Positions 1 to 7,659 of a stretch of DNA of 32,394 nt are shown piece after piece. The translations under genes were made by a program, and so were the position numbers. Origin of the DNA: an uncultured Caryophanales bacterium (GTDB taxonomy: Bacteria; Bacillota_I; Bacilli_A; RF39; UBA660); contig CANSPQ010000013.1 of NCBI GenBank assembly GCA_947648915.1, positions 1-32,394 on the forward strand, read 5' to 3'. Below the pieces are notes generated by a model, which was not told where the DNA came from, did not search any database, and was given only the letters and a program-made list of their open reading frames with translations. How positions within the stretch are numbered: position 1 is the stretch's first letter; every line of letters begins with the position of its first letter.

Positions 1-25
1 TTCTATATTAAGGCTTTTCTAACCA

Positions 26-56
26 TTTCTTCTTTTATTCATGTTTTTATCCTGAT
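26..56 (-). repeat. Left copy of a 31-bp inverted repeat
   Basis: Read on the minus strand this 31-bp segment begins ATCAGGATAAAAACATGAA and matches plus-strand 32340-32370 at 29 of 31 positions. Each copy looks like a weak ribosome binding site (AGGAT) before an ATG that opens a very short basic frame, MNKRRNG here. Its role is unknown. Confidence 0.5.
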
Positions 57-90
57 ACGCATAAGAAAAGCATCATTCCAAAATGACACT

Positions 91-933
91 TTACACTATT
101 TTTCCTATACTTTTTTGATATGGTGCTTTTGCATCATCTGATAACAATGCCAATTCTTTTAAGTTTATTTTCTCTAGTAATAAAGAGATTGCTTCTTGTT
201 GAAATGGCAATAGTTGATAAAGAGCATTTCTAAAATATTGATATATTTGATGCCCTTTTTGCGAATTTTGAATAACTTCCTCAATTGTTCCATGTACTAT
301 AGCTGTTTGATCTTTTGTTATCCCATTTCCTTTCCAATGTAATTCATGAACAGAAATATGATTTTCATCATATGAGGAATCATGTAAGAATCCAACATGA
401 TAGGTAATTCTATTTTTTGCATTCGCCATTTTCTTATTTTTACTGCAACTAGAAATACAAAATTCATAAACTTTTTTCTTTTCAGATGATTGAATAAAAA
501 TGGTTTCTTCTATATGTGCACAAGCGGTTGTTCTATCACAATTAATTACTATTTTATTTTTCTTCATACTAAAGTGAATATGTCCATATTCTTTACTACG
601 TATTGTTAGATTCAAATTTGCATCTACACAAATACAAACTTGATCATTATTTTGTAAAATAAATTGATAGCTAGTATCATTAGAATCATCCTGTCTTCTA
701 ACGTTTTGGCACTGTACTTTATCACTTTTTATTTGCATATAATAGCCAAATATTGCGGATGAATTCTTGTTTGCATTATGCATTTTTTTCTTTTGGATAA
801 AGCCAATATCTTTTCTTTTGTTATCTACTACCATATAACGATTAAAATCATCTGGACCAATTACACGATATCCAAATAAATTTAAAAATCTTACTTCGCT
901 TTCAATCTCACAACCAAATTCTTCTTGTTCCAT
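91..933 (-). CDS. Unknown protein, 280 aa
   Basis: I do not recognise this protein. It is predicted soluble, with no signal peptide or membrane segment, and is rich in Lys, Asn, Ile and Cys (a CxC-like pair near residue 100 and a CISSC cluster near residue 160). The middle (about 60-180) alternates short polar and hydrophobic stretches and looks beta-rich. The last 50 residues look helical. The ATG start has a clear GGGAGGAG site about 9 nt upstream and an extended -10 promoter just beyond that. The gene follows the terminator of the cohesin gene, so it is probably transcribed alone. Being real is likely; function is open. Confidence 0.8.
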   Translation of the reverse strand: MEQEEFGCEIESEVRFLNLFGYRVIGPDDFNRYMVVDNKRKDIGFIQKKKMHNANKNSSAIFGYYMQIKSDKVQCQNVRRQDDSNDTSYQFILQNNDQVCICVDANLNLTIRSKEYGHIHFSMKKNKIVINCDRTTACAHIEETIFIQSSEKKKVYEFCISSCSKNKKMANAKNRITYHVGFLHDSSYDENHISVHELHWKGNGITKDQTAIVHGTIEEVIQNSQKGHQIYQYFRNALYQLLPFQQEAISLLLEKINLKELALLSDDAKAPYQKSIGKIV

Positions 934-958
934 AAAAGGACTCCTCCCTTGCCCAAAT

Positions 959-967
959 ATTATAGCA
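959..967 (-). promoter_or_regulatory. Extended -10 promoter for the gene at 91-933
   Basis: On the minus strand TGC TATAAT lies about 26 nt before the start codon, followed by the GGGAGGAG ribosome binding site. No convincing -35 is present at 17 nt. It sits directly after the T-run of the preceding gene's terminator. Confidence 0.6.
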
Positions 968-986
968 TATCTCTACTTATTTGCAT

Positions 987-1015
987 AGAAAAATCAGTAC
1001 GCTATGATACTGATT
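987..1015 (-). terminator. Intrinsic terminator with the stop codon in its loop
   Basis: Minus-strand AATCAGTA and TACTGATT form a perfect 8-bp stem (992-999 with 1008-1015) followed by a short T-run. The TAG stop of the cohesin gene (1002-1004) lies inside the 8-nt loop, and the upstream arm is coding sequence for the final residues. Confidence 0.75.
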
Positions 1016-2372
1016 CATCTGATATAGATAATTCTATATTCTTTTTCTTCTTTTCTTTTTTCTTTTTATGCCTTGCTTCTATGGTAGTATCCTTTTTCTT
1101 TCTCTTCTTGCACAAAACAATAATTAAAATAAGAAGTAAGAAAAGACATCCACCACCTAAGCATAAGCCAATCAATTGATACAACTCTTTTTCCTCTTCA
1201 ATTAATTTGATTTCTTCATCATAATAAATTTGCAAGGTATTTTCCTCACTATTATATAAATATAAATTAGTCTTTCCTGTTTCTACATTCATACCATAAA
1301 TAAGCGCATATTTAGAAGACTCTTTTAATTTATAAGCGGTCATTTCTTTATCGTTAATTACGATAATAGATGCATGATAACGTGCAGGTATTTCCTTTAA
1401 TTCCATTGGATATAATACAATTCTTTGAAATGAAAATTCTTGGTATTCCGTGTAACTATTTTCTTCTGCATTATAGATAAAATAGCCTATATTTCCTTCT
1501 TCATCTTTTAAACCGACTAATGTATAATTTGTAATTTCGCTATGATAAGATGGAACTTCTTCCTCTCCCATCATAACGGTTGTTTCTGCGTAATTGACTG
1601 GTGCCGTTAATTCGGAACGTTTTCTCACAACACGATATTTTTTACCATTTACTTCTGCTTCAATAGGATTGTATTCTTTGACATTGACTACTACTACATA
1701 AGTTCTGACATTGCCATTTTGGGCAGTTACTTTAACCTCAAAACGATTGGCGCCTTCCGCAACTTCTTTTGGACCTACACCTTCTAAAGTAGCAGTTCGG
1801 TCTTCAACAGATCCTACAAGATTGATTGCCGTTGTTCCAGGTTCCATTTCCACTGTATATTCTAGTACTTCACGATTGAATTCAGGAGATAAGCCTACTC
1901 CCTCTACACCAAGAGAGGCCAAATAGTTATTTTTACTATATGAGGCTTCAATTTCTGCTTGTGTTTTTAGTGTAACAGAACGAGAACCACGATTTACAGA
2001 AAGACCCCCATCATATAGACCATTTACAACTGCAGATTGAATATATATATTGGCATTCCCACTTGCTTTTGCACGAAATGTATAATTGTAGCTACGAGTT
2101 GTTACATTGGTTGCAGTAACCATATCCATCACATATGGAGTTCCACTGACTAAATCAAGCTTACTACTATCATAAGCAAGTGTATATTCCCAGTTAGCAA
2201 GTGCTACATTACTAGATACAGTAACAGTAACATTAAACGTTCTTCCTACAACTACCATTGAAGAAGAACTTTGGACTGTTACATTGGCAGAAGCAGCTTT
2301 TACCGTTCCACAAATACAAAGAAAGAACAAGGAAATGCATAGTAAAATATGCTTACATCTATTTTTTCTCAT
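1002..2372 (-). CDS. Membrane-anchored cohesin-domain surface protein
   Basis: A 456-residue surface protein. Residues 1-27 form a signal peptide ending in TVKA. Residues about 29-135 resemble a cohesin fold: alternating beta strands, the phrase LAYDSSKLDL and a strand pattern like cellulosomal cohesins. Residues about 148-235 are a cadherin-like beta-sandwich ending VTAQNG..RTYVVVVNV, also present in the upstream enzyme. An uncharacterised region with YNAEENSY/YNSEENTL repeats follows, then one membrane helix (about 400-421) and a very Lys-rich cytoplasmic tail. The gene lies 11 nt after the dockerin-bearing glucosaminidase, with its AAGGAG site abutting that gene's stop. Inference: it retains the dockerin enzyme at the cell surface. 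Cohesin assignment is by fold pattern, fairly confident. Confidence 0.85.
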   Translation of the reverse strand: MRKNRCKHILLCISLFFLCICGTVKAASANVTVQSSSSMVVVGRTFNVTVTVSSNVALANWEYTLAYDSSKLDLVSGTPYVMDMVTATNVTTRSYNYTFRAKASGNANIYIQSAVVNGLYDGGLSVNRGSRSVTLKTQAEIEASYSKNNYLASLGVEGVGLSPEFNREVLEYTVEMEPGTTAINLVGSVEDRTATLEGVGPKEVAEGANRFEVKVTAQNGNVRTYVVVVNVKEYNPIEAEVNGKKYRVVRKRSELTAPVNYAETTVMMGEEEVPSYHSEITNYTLVGLKDEEGNIGYFIYNAEENSYTEYQEFSFQRIVLYPMELKEIPARYHASIIVINDKEMTAYKLKESSKYALIYGMNVETGKTNLYLYNSEENTLQIYYDEEIKLIEEEKELYQLIGLCLGGGCLFLLLILIIVLCKKRKKKDTTIEARHKKKKEKKKKNIELSISDESVS

Positions 2373-2383
2373 ATTTCAACTCC

Positions 2384-4411
2384 TTATTGAGCGATAGACG
2401 CTATTTTGAGATATTGTCTTTGAAATTGCAATAAATCTGTTAAGTCAATATTTCCATTGCGGTCAACATCTGTTGCTTTATAGTAAATGCCCACTAACTG
2501 ACCACCCTCTACTTTAAGATAATGTCTTTGAAGATATAAAATGTCTGTTAAATCTAGTTTCCCATCACCATTGGCATCTCCATAAACAATGGCTTGATAT
2601 ATTTTATATTGCCCATTGACTTCTATTTTGATTTGATCACCAGTTCCAATCACTTTGTCATCTGTCTTTACATTCCCATTACTATCCATTACCGTAATGG
2701 TTAAAAGTCCATAAACACTAGTTAGCTTGCTTTTTACATTAGAAATGGTTTGATTGAAGGAAAATTTAGAAAGATAGTCTCCCTCAATACGGAACCCTGC
2801 CTCACTTACAATATCAGGAATGGATACTTGGGCATCATCGGTTCGAATGAGTCTCACCGTATACTCCTTTTGACTTCCGTTCTGAGCAGTTACGACTATT
2901 TTCTGTTTTGTTTCTTTGTCCTTTAAAGTGATTTTTCCAACTCCACTTACCTTTGCATTTCCATTGATTGTAGTCGCATTGATTTCTGCACTCGCACCAC
3001 TTACATATACGGTATACGCTAATGTATCACTACTAAAATGATCAACACTTTTGCCATTTACAGTTAGTGTTTTTAAGTAATTGTTTGGATTCCCAGTTGC
3101 TGGCAAACTTGTTTTTTCATTGGGCATATCTGTATAAACAGGAATTGTAAAGGTAAAGGATACACCCTCTTCCCCTTTTTGGATAAATCCTAAACTATCA
3201 TAAGAGCGGAATACCGTGGAAGCTTCACTTACTGGTGCCATAATATTGGTCATATATTGATTGGTAAAGGGACTGTCAGTAACTACATTCCACTTTTGAA
3301 AATACATTGTATTTTGTCCGCGAGCAAGATAAGCATTTTTTAACAATTCAGCTCCACCAATGATGGATTTTTCTGGAGTCGTCCATGGTCTTCCATATGA
3401 ATTTTCTTGTCCTGCAACTCCATTTGCCCAAACCAAACCTTTTTTCCAGTTATCCGCACCCGAAGTAGCTCCTATATTATAAAAATTATATAGGCCACTA
3501 TACGTCTTACCATCCAGGGTAAATTCCGCACCACTGGTTACAACACTTTCCGTTGTTCCCACCTCTTGCCTTACACGAGATGCCAAATGAATTGGACTAA
3601 TATTATAAGTTGCAGCTGCTTGCATAAAAGCATCGATATATTGTCCTAAAAATTCACTTCCTAATACTTTTAATACGGCTTCTTGGGTATGAGTTTCTTT
3701 TTGATAGGATAAATCTTCAAACATAAAAATGGACATTTCTGTTAAAAAATTTCTAGGATCCATATAATAAGCAACTGTTTCTCTATTCGCTGCATACCAA
3801 TTTGGTCCATCCATACCATTCCATGTATCCGTAAGATAACTATAAGCGCCACTTGAAGTATCTAAGTAGCCACCATCTCCAGTATAATTTTTATGTAATA
3901 AACTTTTCCCCAAAATGGCTTCATTGTCTAGCGCATCACTCCATTTAATACCTGTTTGGTAAGCTTTAAAAGTCCAGTTGGGATGTTCTTCTTTTAAGAG
4001 CGCTAAATACTTCCAATAATGTTTTGGAAACCCTTGCTCTGTAAATTCTTCTACATAGAGGGTTACATCGATTTCAAATCTGATATAATCTCCACAAATA
4101 TAACCAGTATATGCTTTCCCATTCGCATTAAAATAATGTGTGACTTGATAAAAATCCGTTTGGCAAGTACTTACCGTCGACTTTTCCTTAACTCCAGTAC
4201 TAATAATTTCATCACCCATATCCAAATAATGTAGTACATTAGGAGCTACAAAATCACTTTTTTGTGGTGATTCAATATTGGGGTTTTTGGTAAATGGAAT
4301 ATCCCTCTTGGTAATATATCCAATTTTTGCTTCGGCATGAATTTCTATGATAGGAATAAATGAAAGCAATAAAATACACAAGAAAAATGTAGCAATTTTT
4401 TTATGATTCAT
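2384..4411 (-). CDS. Secreted glucosaminidase with C-terminal dockerin
   Basis: A 675-residue secreted peptidoglycan hydrolase. Order: signal peptide (1-27, ending IHAEA); SH3-like region (about 30-115); glucosaminidase (GH73-like) domain about 255-400, with the likely catalytic Glu in RVRQEVG near residue 283; cadherin-like sandwich (about 440-525); a further beta domain (about 540-605); type I dockerin (610-675) with two calcium loops, DANGDGKLDLTD and DVDRNGNIDLTD. GH73 enzymes cut the GlcNAc-MurNAc glycan of cell wall. I chose the second ATG: AAGGGAT precedes it by about 5 nt, and it starts directly at the basic end of the signal peptide, whereas the ATG 21 nt upstream lacks a site. It heads an operon with the cohesin gene. 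Confidence 0.9.
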   Translation of the reverse strand: MNHKKIATFFLCILLLSFIPIIEIHAEAKIGYITKRDIPFTKNPNIESPQKSDFVAPNVLHYLDMGDEIISTGVKEKSTVSTCQTDFYQVTHYFNANGKAYTGYICGDYIRFEIDVTLYVEEFTEQGFPKHYWKYLALLKEEHPNWTFKAYQTGIKWSDALDNEAILGKSLLHKNYTGDGGYLDTSSGAYSYLTDTWNGMDGPNWYAANRETVAYYMDPRNFLTEMSIFMFEDLSYQKETHTQEAVLKVLGSEFLGQYIDAFMQAAATYNISPIHLASRVRQEVGTTESVVTSGAEFTLDGKTYSGLYNFYNIGATSGADNWKKGLVWANGVAGQENSYGRPWTTPEKSIIGGAELLKNAYLARGQNTMYFQKWNVVTDSPFTNQYMTNIMAPVSEASTVFRSYDSLGFIQKGEEGVSFTFTIPVYTDMPNEKTSLPATGNPNNYLKTLTVNGKSVDHFSSDTLAYTVYVSGASAEINATTINGNAKVSGVGKITLKDKETKQKIVVTAQNGSQKEYTVRLIRTDDAQVSIPDIVSEAGFRIEGDYLSKFSFNQTISNVKSKLTSVYGLLTITVMDSNGNVKTDDKVIGTGDQIKIEVNGQYKIYQAIVYGDANGDGKLDLTDILYLQRHYLKVEGGQLVGIYYKATDVDRNGNIDLTDLLQFQRQYLKIASIAQ

Positions 4412-4454
4412 TTTATCCCTTCTTTCTGCCATAATTTGACTTTATTCTACAAAT

Positions 4455-4463
4455 ATTATAGCA
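4455..4463 (-). promoter_or_regulatory. Extended -10 promoter for the glucosaminidase-cohesin operon
   Basis: Minus-strand TGC TATAAT about 45 nt upstream of the chosen start. The 17-nt-spaced -35 (TATACA) matches TTGACA at four of six positions. Confidence 0.6.
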
Positions 4464-4520
4464 AAAATAGGGTTATATGTATAGTACCTATATTTGGAAA
4501 AGACATAAGTTTACAAAAAA

Positions 4521-4568
4521 GGAAAACCATAACACTATAGTTTTCCACCTGTATCCAATTAGGATACA
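4521..4568. other. Two adjacent perfect inverted repeats in the divergent intergenic region
   Basis: GGAAAAC/GTTTTCC (4521-4527, 4540-4546) and TGTATCC/GGATACA (4550-4556, 4562-4568) lie back to back between the divergent promoters at 4455 and 4607. Neither has a following T-run, so they are not obvious terminators. They could be protein-binding sites, but no regulator is indicated. Confidence 0.35.
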
Positions 4569-4606
4569 TTACATTCTATGTTTCTCATATTTTTTTATAC
4601 AAAGAA

Positions 4607-4635
4607 TTGATTATAATGAATGAATTTGTTAAAAT
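4607..4635 (+). promoter_or_regulatory. Promoter for the phosphatidyltransferase gene
   Basis: TTGATT (4607-4612), 17-nt spacer, then TG T TAAAAT (-10 at 4630-4635). The expected start is about 14 nt before the ATG, with GGAGGA between. Confidence 0.7.
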
Positions 4636-4655
4636 AGATTTACTGGAGGACTCAT

Positions 4656-5354
4656 ATGAAACAACTAAAAAGAAATCAAAAAAAAGATAATTTAAAACAA
4701 TTCATGAAGGAATATAAAAAATGGTTGCCTAATCTGCTAACAGGAATGCGTATTCTTCTAACGCCTATTATTATCGTCTTGGGTATCATGAAACAAATCG
4801 AACTTGTTATTGTATTTGCAACATTAGCTGCACTTACCGATTGCTTGGATGGTATGCTAGCACGTAAATGGAATTCAGTAAGTGAAATTGGAGCAAAATT
4901 AGATGCAGTTGCGGACAAATGTTTTGCGATTGGATTATGTATTTGCCTTACTTCTATCTTTCCGATTTTATGGATTTTAGTTTTATTAGAGTTGCTACTG
5001 GCTATATGTAACTTATATTTTCACCTGAAAAGTCATAAAACAGAATCTTTATGGATTGGGAAAATCAAAACAACAGTTTTATTTATCACAATTTTACTCG
5101 TGATTTGCCACCATTTCTTACCTAGTTTAACTACAGTAACGGAGGGTCTCATTTATACATGTATGAATTTACAAGTATTATGTATTATTGAGTATTCTTT
5201 CAATTTTTATGATAATATGCATCCAATTACCGTTGAAGATAATTTAATGCATCAAGAGATTATGCAAGAAGCAATGGAGGAAAAAACAATCGAAATTGAA
5301 CACTTAGATGAACTCATTATGCAATATGAAGAACCAAATGAAGATACACAGTAG
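4656..5354 (+). CDS. CDP-alcohol phosphatidyltransferase family protein
   Basis: A 232-residue integral membrane enzyme. Residues 62-87 carry the complete family signature DxxDGxxARx8GxxxDxxxD (D62, D65-G66, A69-R70, G79, D83, D87), which binds the CDP-linked donor and metal. Several hydrophobic helices flank it. Family members make phosphatidylglycerophosphate, cardiolipin or similar lipids from CDP-diacylglycerol; the sequence does not settle which. It is longer than a typical 180-residue PgsA because of a charged N-terminal arm and an acidic C-terminal tail (about 195-232, rich in Glu, Met, Gln) that is probably cytoplasmic. It has its own promoter and terminator, so it is likely monocistronic, and its neighbours do not suggest a pathway. 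Confidence 0.85.
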   Translation: MKQLKRNQKKDNLKQFMKEYKKWLPNLLTGMRILLTPIIIVLGIMKQIELVIVFATLAALTDCLDGMLARKWNSVSEIGAKLDAVADKCFAIGLCICLTSIFPILWILVLLELLLAICNLYFHLKSHKTESLWIGKIKTTVLFITILLVICHHFLPSLTTVTEGLIYTCMNLQVLCIIEYSFNFYDNMHPITVEDNLMHQEIMQEAMEEKTIEIEHLDELIMQYEEPNEDTQ

Positions 5355-5365
5355 TATCTTTTTTT
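5341..5365 (+). terminator. Intrinsic terminator spanning the stop codon
   Basis: AAGATAC/GTATCTT (5341-5347, 5354-5360) with a 6-nt loop and a T7 run. The TAG stop (5352-5354) crosses from loop into the downstream arm. Confidence 0.8.
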
Positions 5366-5440
5366 ATATCCTTTCTAAACATATTTATTAACAGAAGAGC
5401 TTCTTTTTGCATATTTTATTATTGAAAAGGAGGAATATCT

Positions 5441-6202
5441 ATGAATCCACATAATTTAAAATATTTAATTAACTTCACTATTCCGGCTGGATCTACTGGA
5501 CCTGCTGGAACTGGTGTTTCAATTCTAGGATCATATGATACCTATGATGATTTAATTGCCAGTCATCCAACTGGAAATACAAACGATGCCTATTTGGTAA
5601 ACGGCGATTTATTCGTATGGTCAGATACGGAAAATGCATGGAAAAATGTCGGACACATTCAGGGACCACAAGGACTTCCTGGACCCACTGGTCCAACTGG
5701 TCCCTATAAAATCGATAGTGCTTTTTTTGCCACATTTAATCAAAATTATCCTCAAGAGGGCCTTGAAGTTTTTGAAAATGAAAGAATTCCAATTGACCTA
5801 TTAGAAGTAGATCAGGGCAATCTCTGTGTATTAGATACAGTAAACCATACCATTCAATTTAATAAAAAAGGTGCTTATAAAATTAGTTTTATGGTAAGTG
5901 CTTATGTTCCATTCTTTAATACTGATTTTGATCCTAATGTAGACTTTGTATCGATTGGATTTCGAAAAGTAGATGATGCTGTTATCTATGCAGGTAATAG
6001 TCAATGGATTGATAATGAAATGCCACATCAAATTACCGCATCCGGAATATTTAATGTAACAGATACGACTGCAGAATATGAACTATATAATTTTTCCAAT
6101 AGAACAATTTATTTAAATAGTCCGGATATCCGAAATATAAGTCTACATTCTTATTTTTTAAATTCAACAGTTACCATTATAATTGAATATCTTGGGCCAT
6201 AA
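5441..6202 (+). CDS. Collagen-like (Gly-X-Y) protein with C1q/TNF-like C-terminus
   Basis: A 253-residue protein with two short collagen-like tracts: GSTGPAGTG near residues 17-25 and GPQGLPGPTGPTGPY near 75-89. Between them is a linker (about 26-74, YDTYDDLIASHP...DAYLVNGDLFVW) of the sort found in phage tail-fibre and bacterial collagen-like proteins. The C-terminal 150 residues are beta-rich with IQFNKKGAYKISF, resembling C1q/TNF-like trimerising domains such as that of Bacillus BclA. No standard signal peptide is seen, so export is unclear; spore-surface members also lack one. A strong AAAAGGAGG site precedes the ATG. The stop overlaps the next start as TAATG, which ties it to the glycosyltransferase. 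Inference: a glycosylated surface filament or spore-coat protein. Confidence 0.8.
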   Translation: MNPHNLKYLINFTIPAGSTGPAGTGVSILGSYDTYDDLIASHPTGNTNDAYLVNGDLFVWSDTENAWKNVGHIQGPQGLPGPTGPTGPYKIDSAFFATFNQNYPQEGLEVFENERIPIDLLEVDQGNLCVLDTVNHTIQFNKKGAYKISFMVSAYVPFFNTDFDPNVDFVSIGFRKVDDAVIYAGNSQWIDNEMPHQITASGIFNVTDTTAEYELYNFSNRTIYLNSPDIRNISLHSYFLNSTVTIIIEYLGP

Positions 6203-7296
6203 TGAAAACAAATAAACATTCTTATAAAATAGCGGTATATGCTATTTGTAAAAATGAGGAAAAATTTGTAAATCGTTGGGTAGATTCTATGCAAGAGGCA
6301 GATGCAATTTATGTTCTAGATACAGGATCTACTGACCAAACTGTTGAAAAATTAAAAATGAGAAATGTGTATGTTCAAGAAGAAACAATCACCCCATGGC
6401 GATTTGATGTTGCCAGAAATCATTCTTTAGATATGGTACCAGAAGATGTTGATATCTGTGTTTGTACAGATTTGGATGAAGTATTTGAAGCTGGATGGCG
6501 AAAAAAATTAGAAGATGCATGGAGTGAAAATATCAATCGTGCGAGATATAATTACAACTGGAGTTTTGATGCGCAAGGAAATCCTGCTGTTAATTTCTAT
6601 ATTGAAAAAATACATAGTCGAAATGCATATCGTTGGACACATCCTGTGCATGAAGTATTAAAGTATTCTGGGAAAGAAAATTGTATCACCATAGATAGTA
6701 TTACACTGAATCATTATCCAGATTATTCTAAATCAAGATCTAGTTATTTACCATTATTAGAATTATCTGTAGAGGAAGATCCAGAAGATGATCGTAATAT
6801 GCATTATCTAGGAAGAGAATATATGTATTATGGGAAATGGAATGAGTGTATTGATACACTAATTCGCCACCTACAGTTAAAAAGTGCTACTTGGAAAGAT
6901 GAACGATGTGCTTCTATGCGTTTTATTGCTAGATCCTATCAGGCTTTAGGACGTTTTGAGGAAGCCAAAATGTGGTTAGAAAAAGCCATAAAAGAGGCAC
7001 CTTATTTAAGAGACCCTTATGTGGAAAGAGCATTACTTGCTTATCGTTTACAAGAATTTGATGATGTAATTTTATATGGAAAACAAGCATTACAAATTCA
7101 ATTACATATCAAGTCTTACATCAATGAACCATTTAGTTGGGATAATACCATATATGACATTTTATCCATTGCATACTACGATAAAAAGGATTTCAAAAAT
7201 GCGCTAAAATATGTGAATTTTGCCCTAGATATGAATCCACAGGATGAAAGACTGTTACAAAATAAACAATTAATTGAGAAAGAAGACACTATCTAA
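6202..7296 (+). CDS. Glycosyltransferase family 2 protein with TPR-like repeats
   Basis: A 364-residue cytosolic protein. The N-terminal half is a GT-A fold: IAVYAICKNEEKFVNRWVDS, LDTGSTDQT, and a metal-binding TDLDE at about 89-93, which would hold the nucleotide sugar. The C-terminal half (about 200-360) consists of helical TPR-like repeats (ARSYQALGRFEEAKMWLEKA, ALKYVNFALDMNPQDE). This architecture is common beside surface proteins that become glycosylated. Its ATG overlaps the last base of the collagen-like gene's stop and has no good ribosome binding site, so translation probably depends on reinitiation by ribosomes finishing that gene. Inference: the collagen-like protein is its substrate. 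Sugar donor is unknown. Confidence 0.88.
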   Translation: MKTNKHSYKIAVYAICKNEEKFVNRWVDSMQEADAIYVLDTGSTDQTVEKLKMRNVYVQEETITPWRFDVARNHSLDMVPEDVDICVCTDLDEVFEAGWRKKLEDAWSENINRARYNYNWSFDAQGNPAVNFYIEKIHSRNAYRWTHPVHEVLKYSGKENCITIDSITLNHYPDYSKSRSSYLPLLELSVEEDPEDDRNMHYLGREYMYYGKWNECIDTLIRHLQLKSATWKDERCASMRFIARSYQALGRFEEAKMWLEKAIKEAPYLRDPYVERALLAYRLQEFDDVILYGKQALQIQLHIKSYINEPFSWDNTIYDILSIAYYDKKDFKNALKYVNFALDMNPQDERLLQNKQLIEKEDTI

Positions 7297-7462
7297 TATC
7301 TTCTAAGAAATTTTTATAACGTAAAGATTTGCACCAATCATGAATTTACAGTATTATGTATATAGATGAGAGAAATTTTATAAAATAAAAAGGAAGCCTA
7401 GTTTTGATGAATTAGGGACTATTCCAGTTTTAATTGTTCAAGTACTGGCTTTATGCAATAAT

Positions 7463-7502
7463 AAAAAACCCCGTTTCCTAGACATAGAGAAATGGGATTT
7501 TT
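7463..7502. terminator. Bidirectional intrinsic terminator
   Basis: A long stem pairs 7464-7480 with 7485-7502 around a GACA loop: A5, a C-A mismatch, CCC, a G-T wobble, TTTC and CTA, with one bulged A. T-runs follow on both strands. On the plus strand it would end the glycosyltransferase transcript; on the minus strand the candidate small RNA or the DUF1287 operon. Confidence 0.8.
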
Positions 7503-7618
7503 ATATGAACAAAGTATCCCCTGCAGAACAGACGGAGAATTAAGTTCCTATGAACTGTTATTATTTCGATTAAAATCCACTTAATTATGAAGTCCTTCTC
7601 AAATGCCTAAGATTTCTT
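7463..7618 (-). ncRNA. Candidate small RNA, about 155 nt
   Basis: A minus-strand extended -10 (TGT TATAAT, 7625-7633) lies about 145 nt upstream of the strong terminator at 7463-7502, with no ribosome binding site plus ORF between. The predicted RNA has a rod-like core: AATTAAGT pairs with ACTTAATT, then, past an internal loop, AGAAGGAC pairs with GTCTGTTCT around a bulged G. This loosely resembles 6S RNA, but I see no diagnostic conserved sequence and length is short. It could equally be a processed 3' UTR of the DUF1287 operon. Confidence 0.35.
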
Positions 7619-7624
7619 ATTCAT

Positions 7625-7633
7625 ATTATAACA
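7625..7633 (-). promoter_or_regulatory. Extended -10 promoter of the candidate small RNA
   Basis: TGT TATAAT on the minus strand, the same form as other promoters in the window. There is no clear -35. The next minus-strand CDS is beyond 6.4 kb of plus-strand genes (the gene at 2384), so this promoter does not serve a nearby gene. Confidence 0.45.
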
Positions 7634-7659
7634 AGTGAAGTTTTTATGATTTTTTTAGT

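Larger units (their letters stand above)
7297..7659. other. Intergenic region between convergent genes
   Basis: A 363-bp stretch. Its centre holds a strong bidirectional hairpin terminator (7463-7502), and its right half a minus-strand extended -10 element and a candidate small RNA. The left part, 7297-7460, is AT-rich with no feature I can support. Confidence 0.6.

Noticed and set aside
1711-1926. Plus-strand open frame inside the cohesin gene
   Set aside because: Antisense shadow of a well-supported coding gene, with no ribosome binding site.
4521-4568. Terminators in the divergent region
   Set aside because: Both hairpins lack a following T-run on either strand.
7370-7543. A 57-codon open stretch on the plus strand (EKFYKIKRKPSFDELG... 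to SPAEQTEN) that reads like a protein end
   Set aside because: No start codon with a ribosome binding site near its beginning, and the strong terminator hairpin 7463-7502 lies inside it. I take it as chance or an old remnant.
7463-7618. Firm call of 6S RNA
   Set aside because: Rod-like pairing is present, but no diagnostic conserved sequence was recognised and the length is short.
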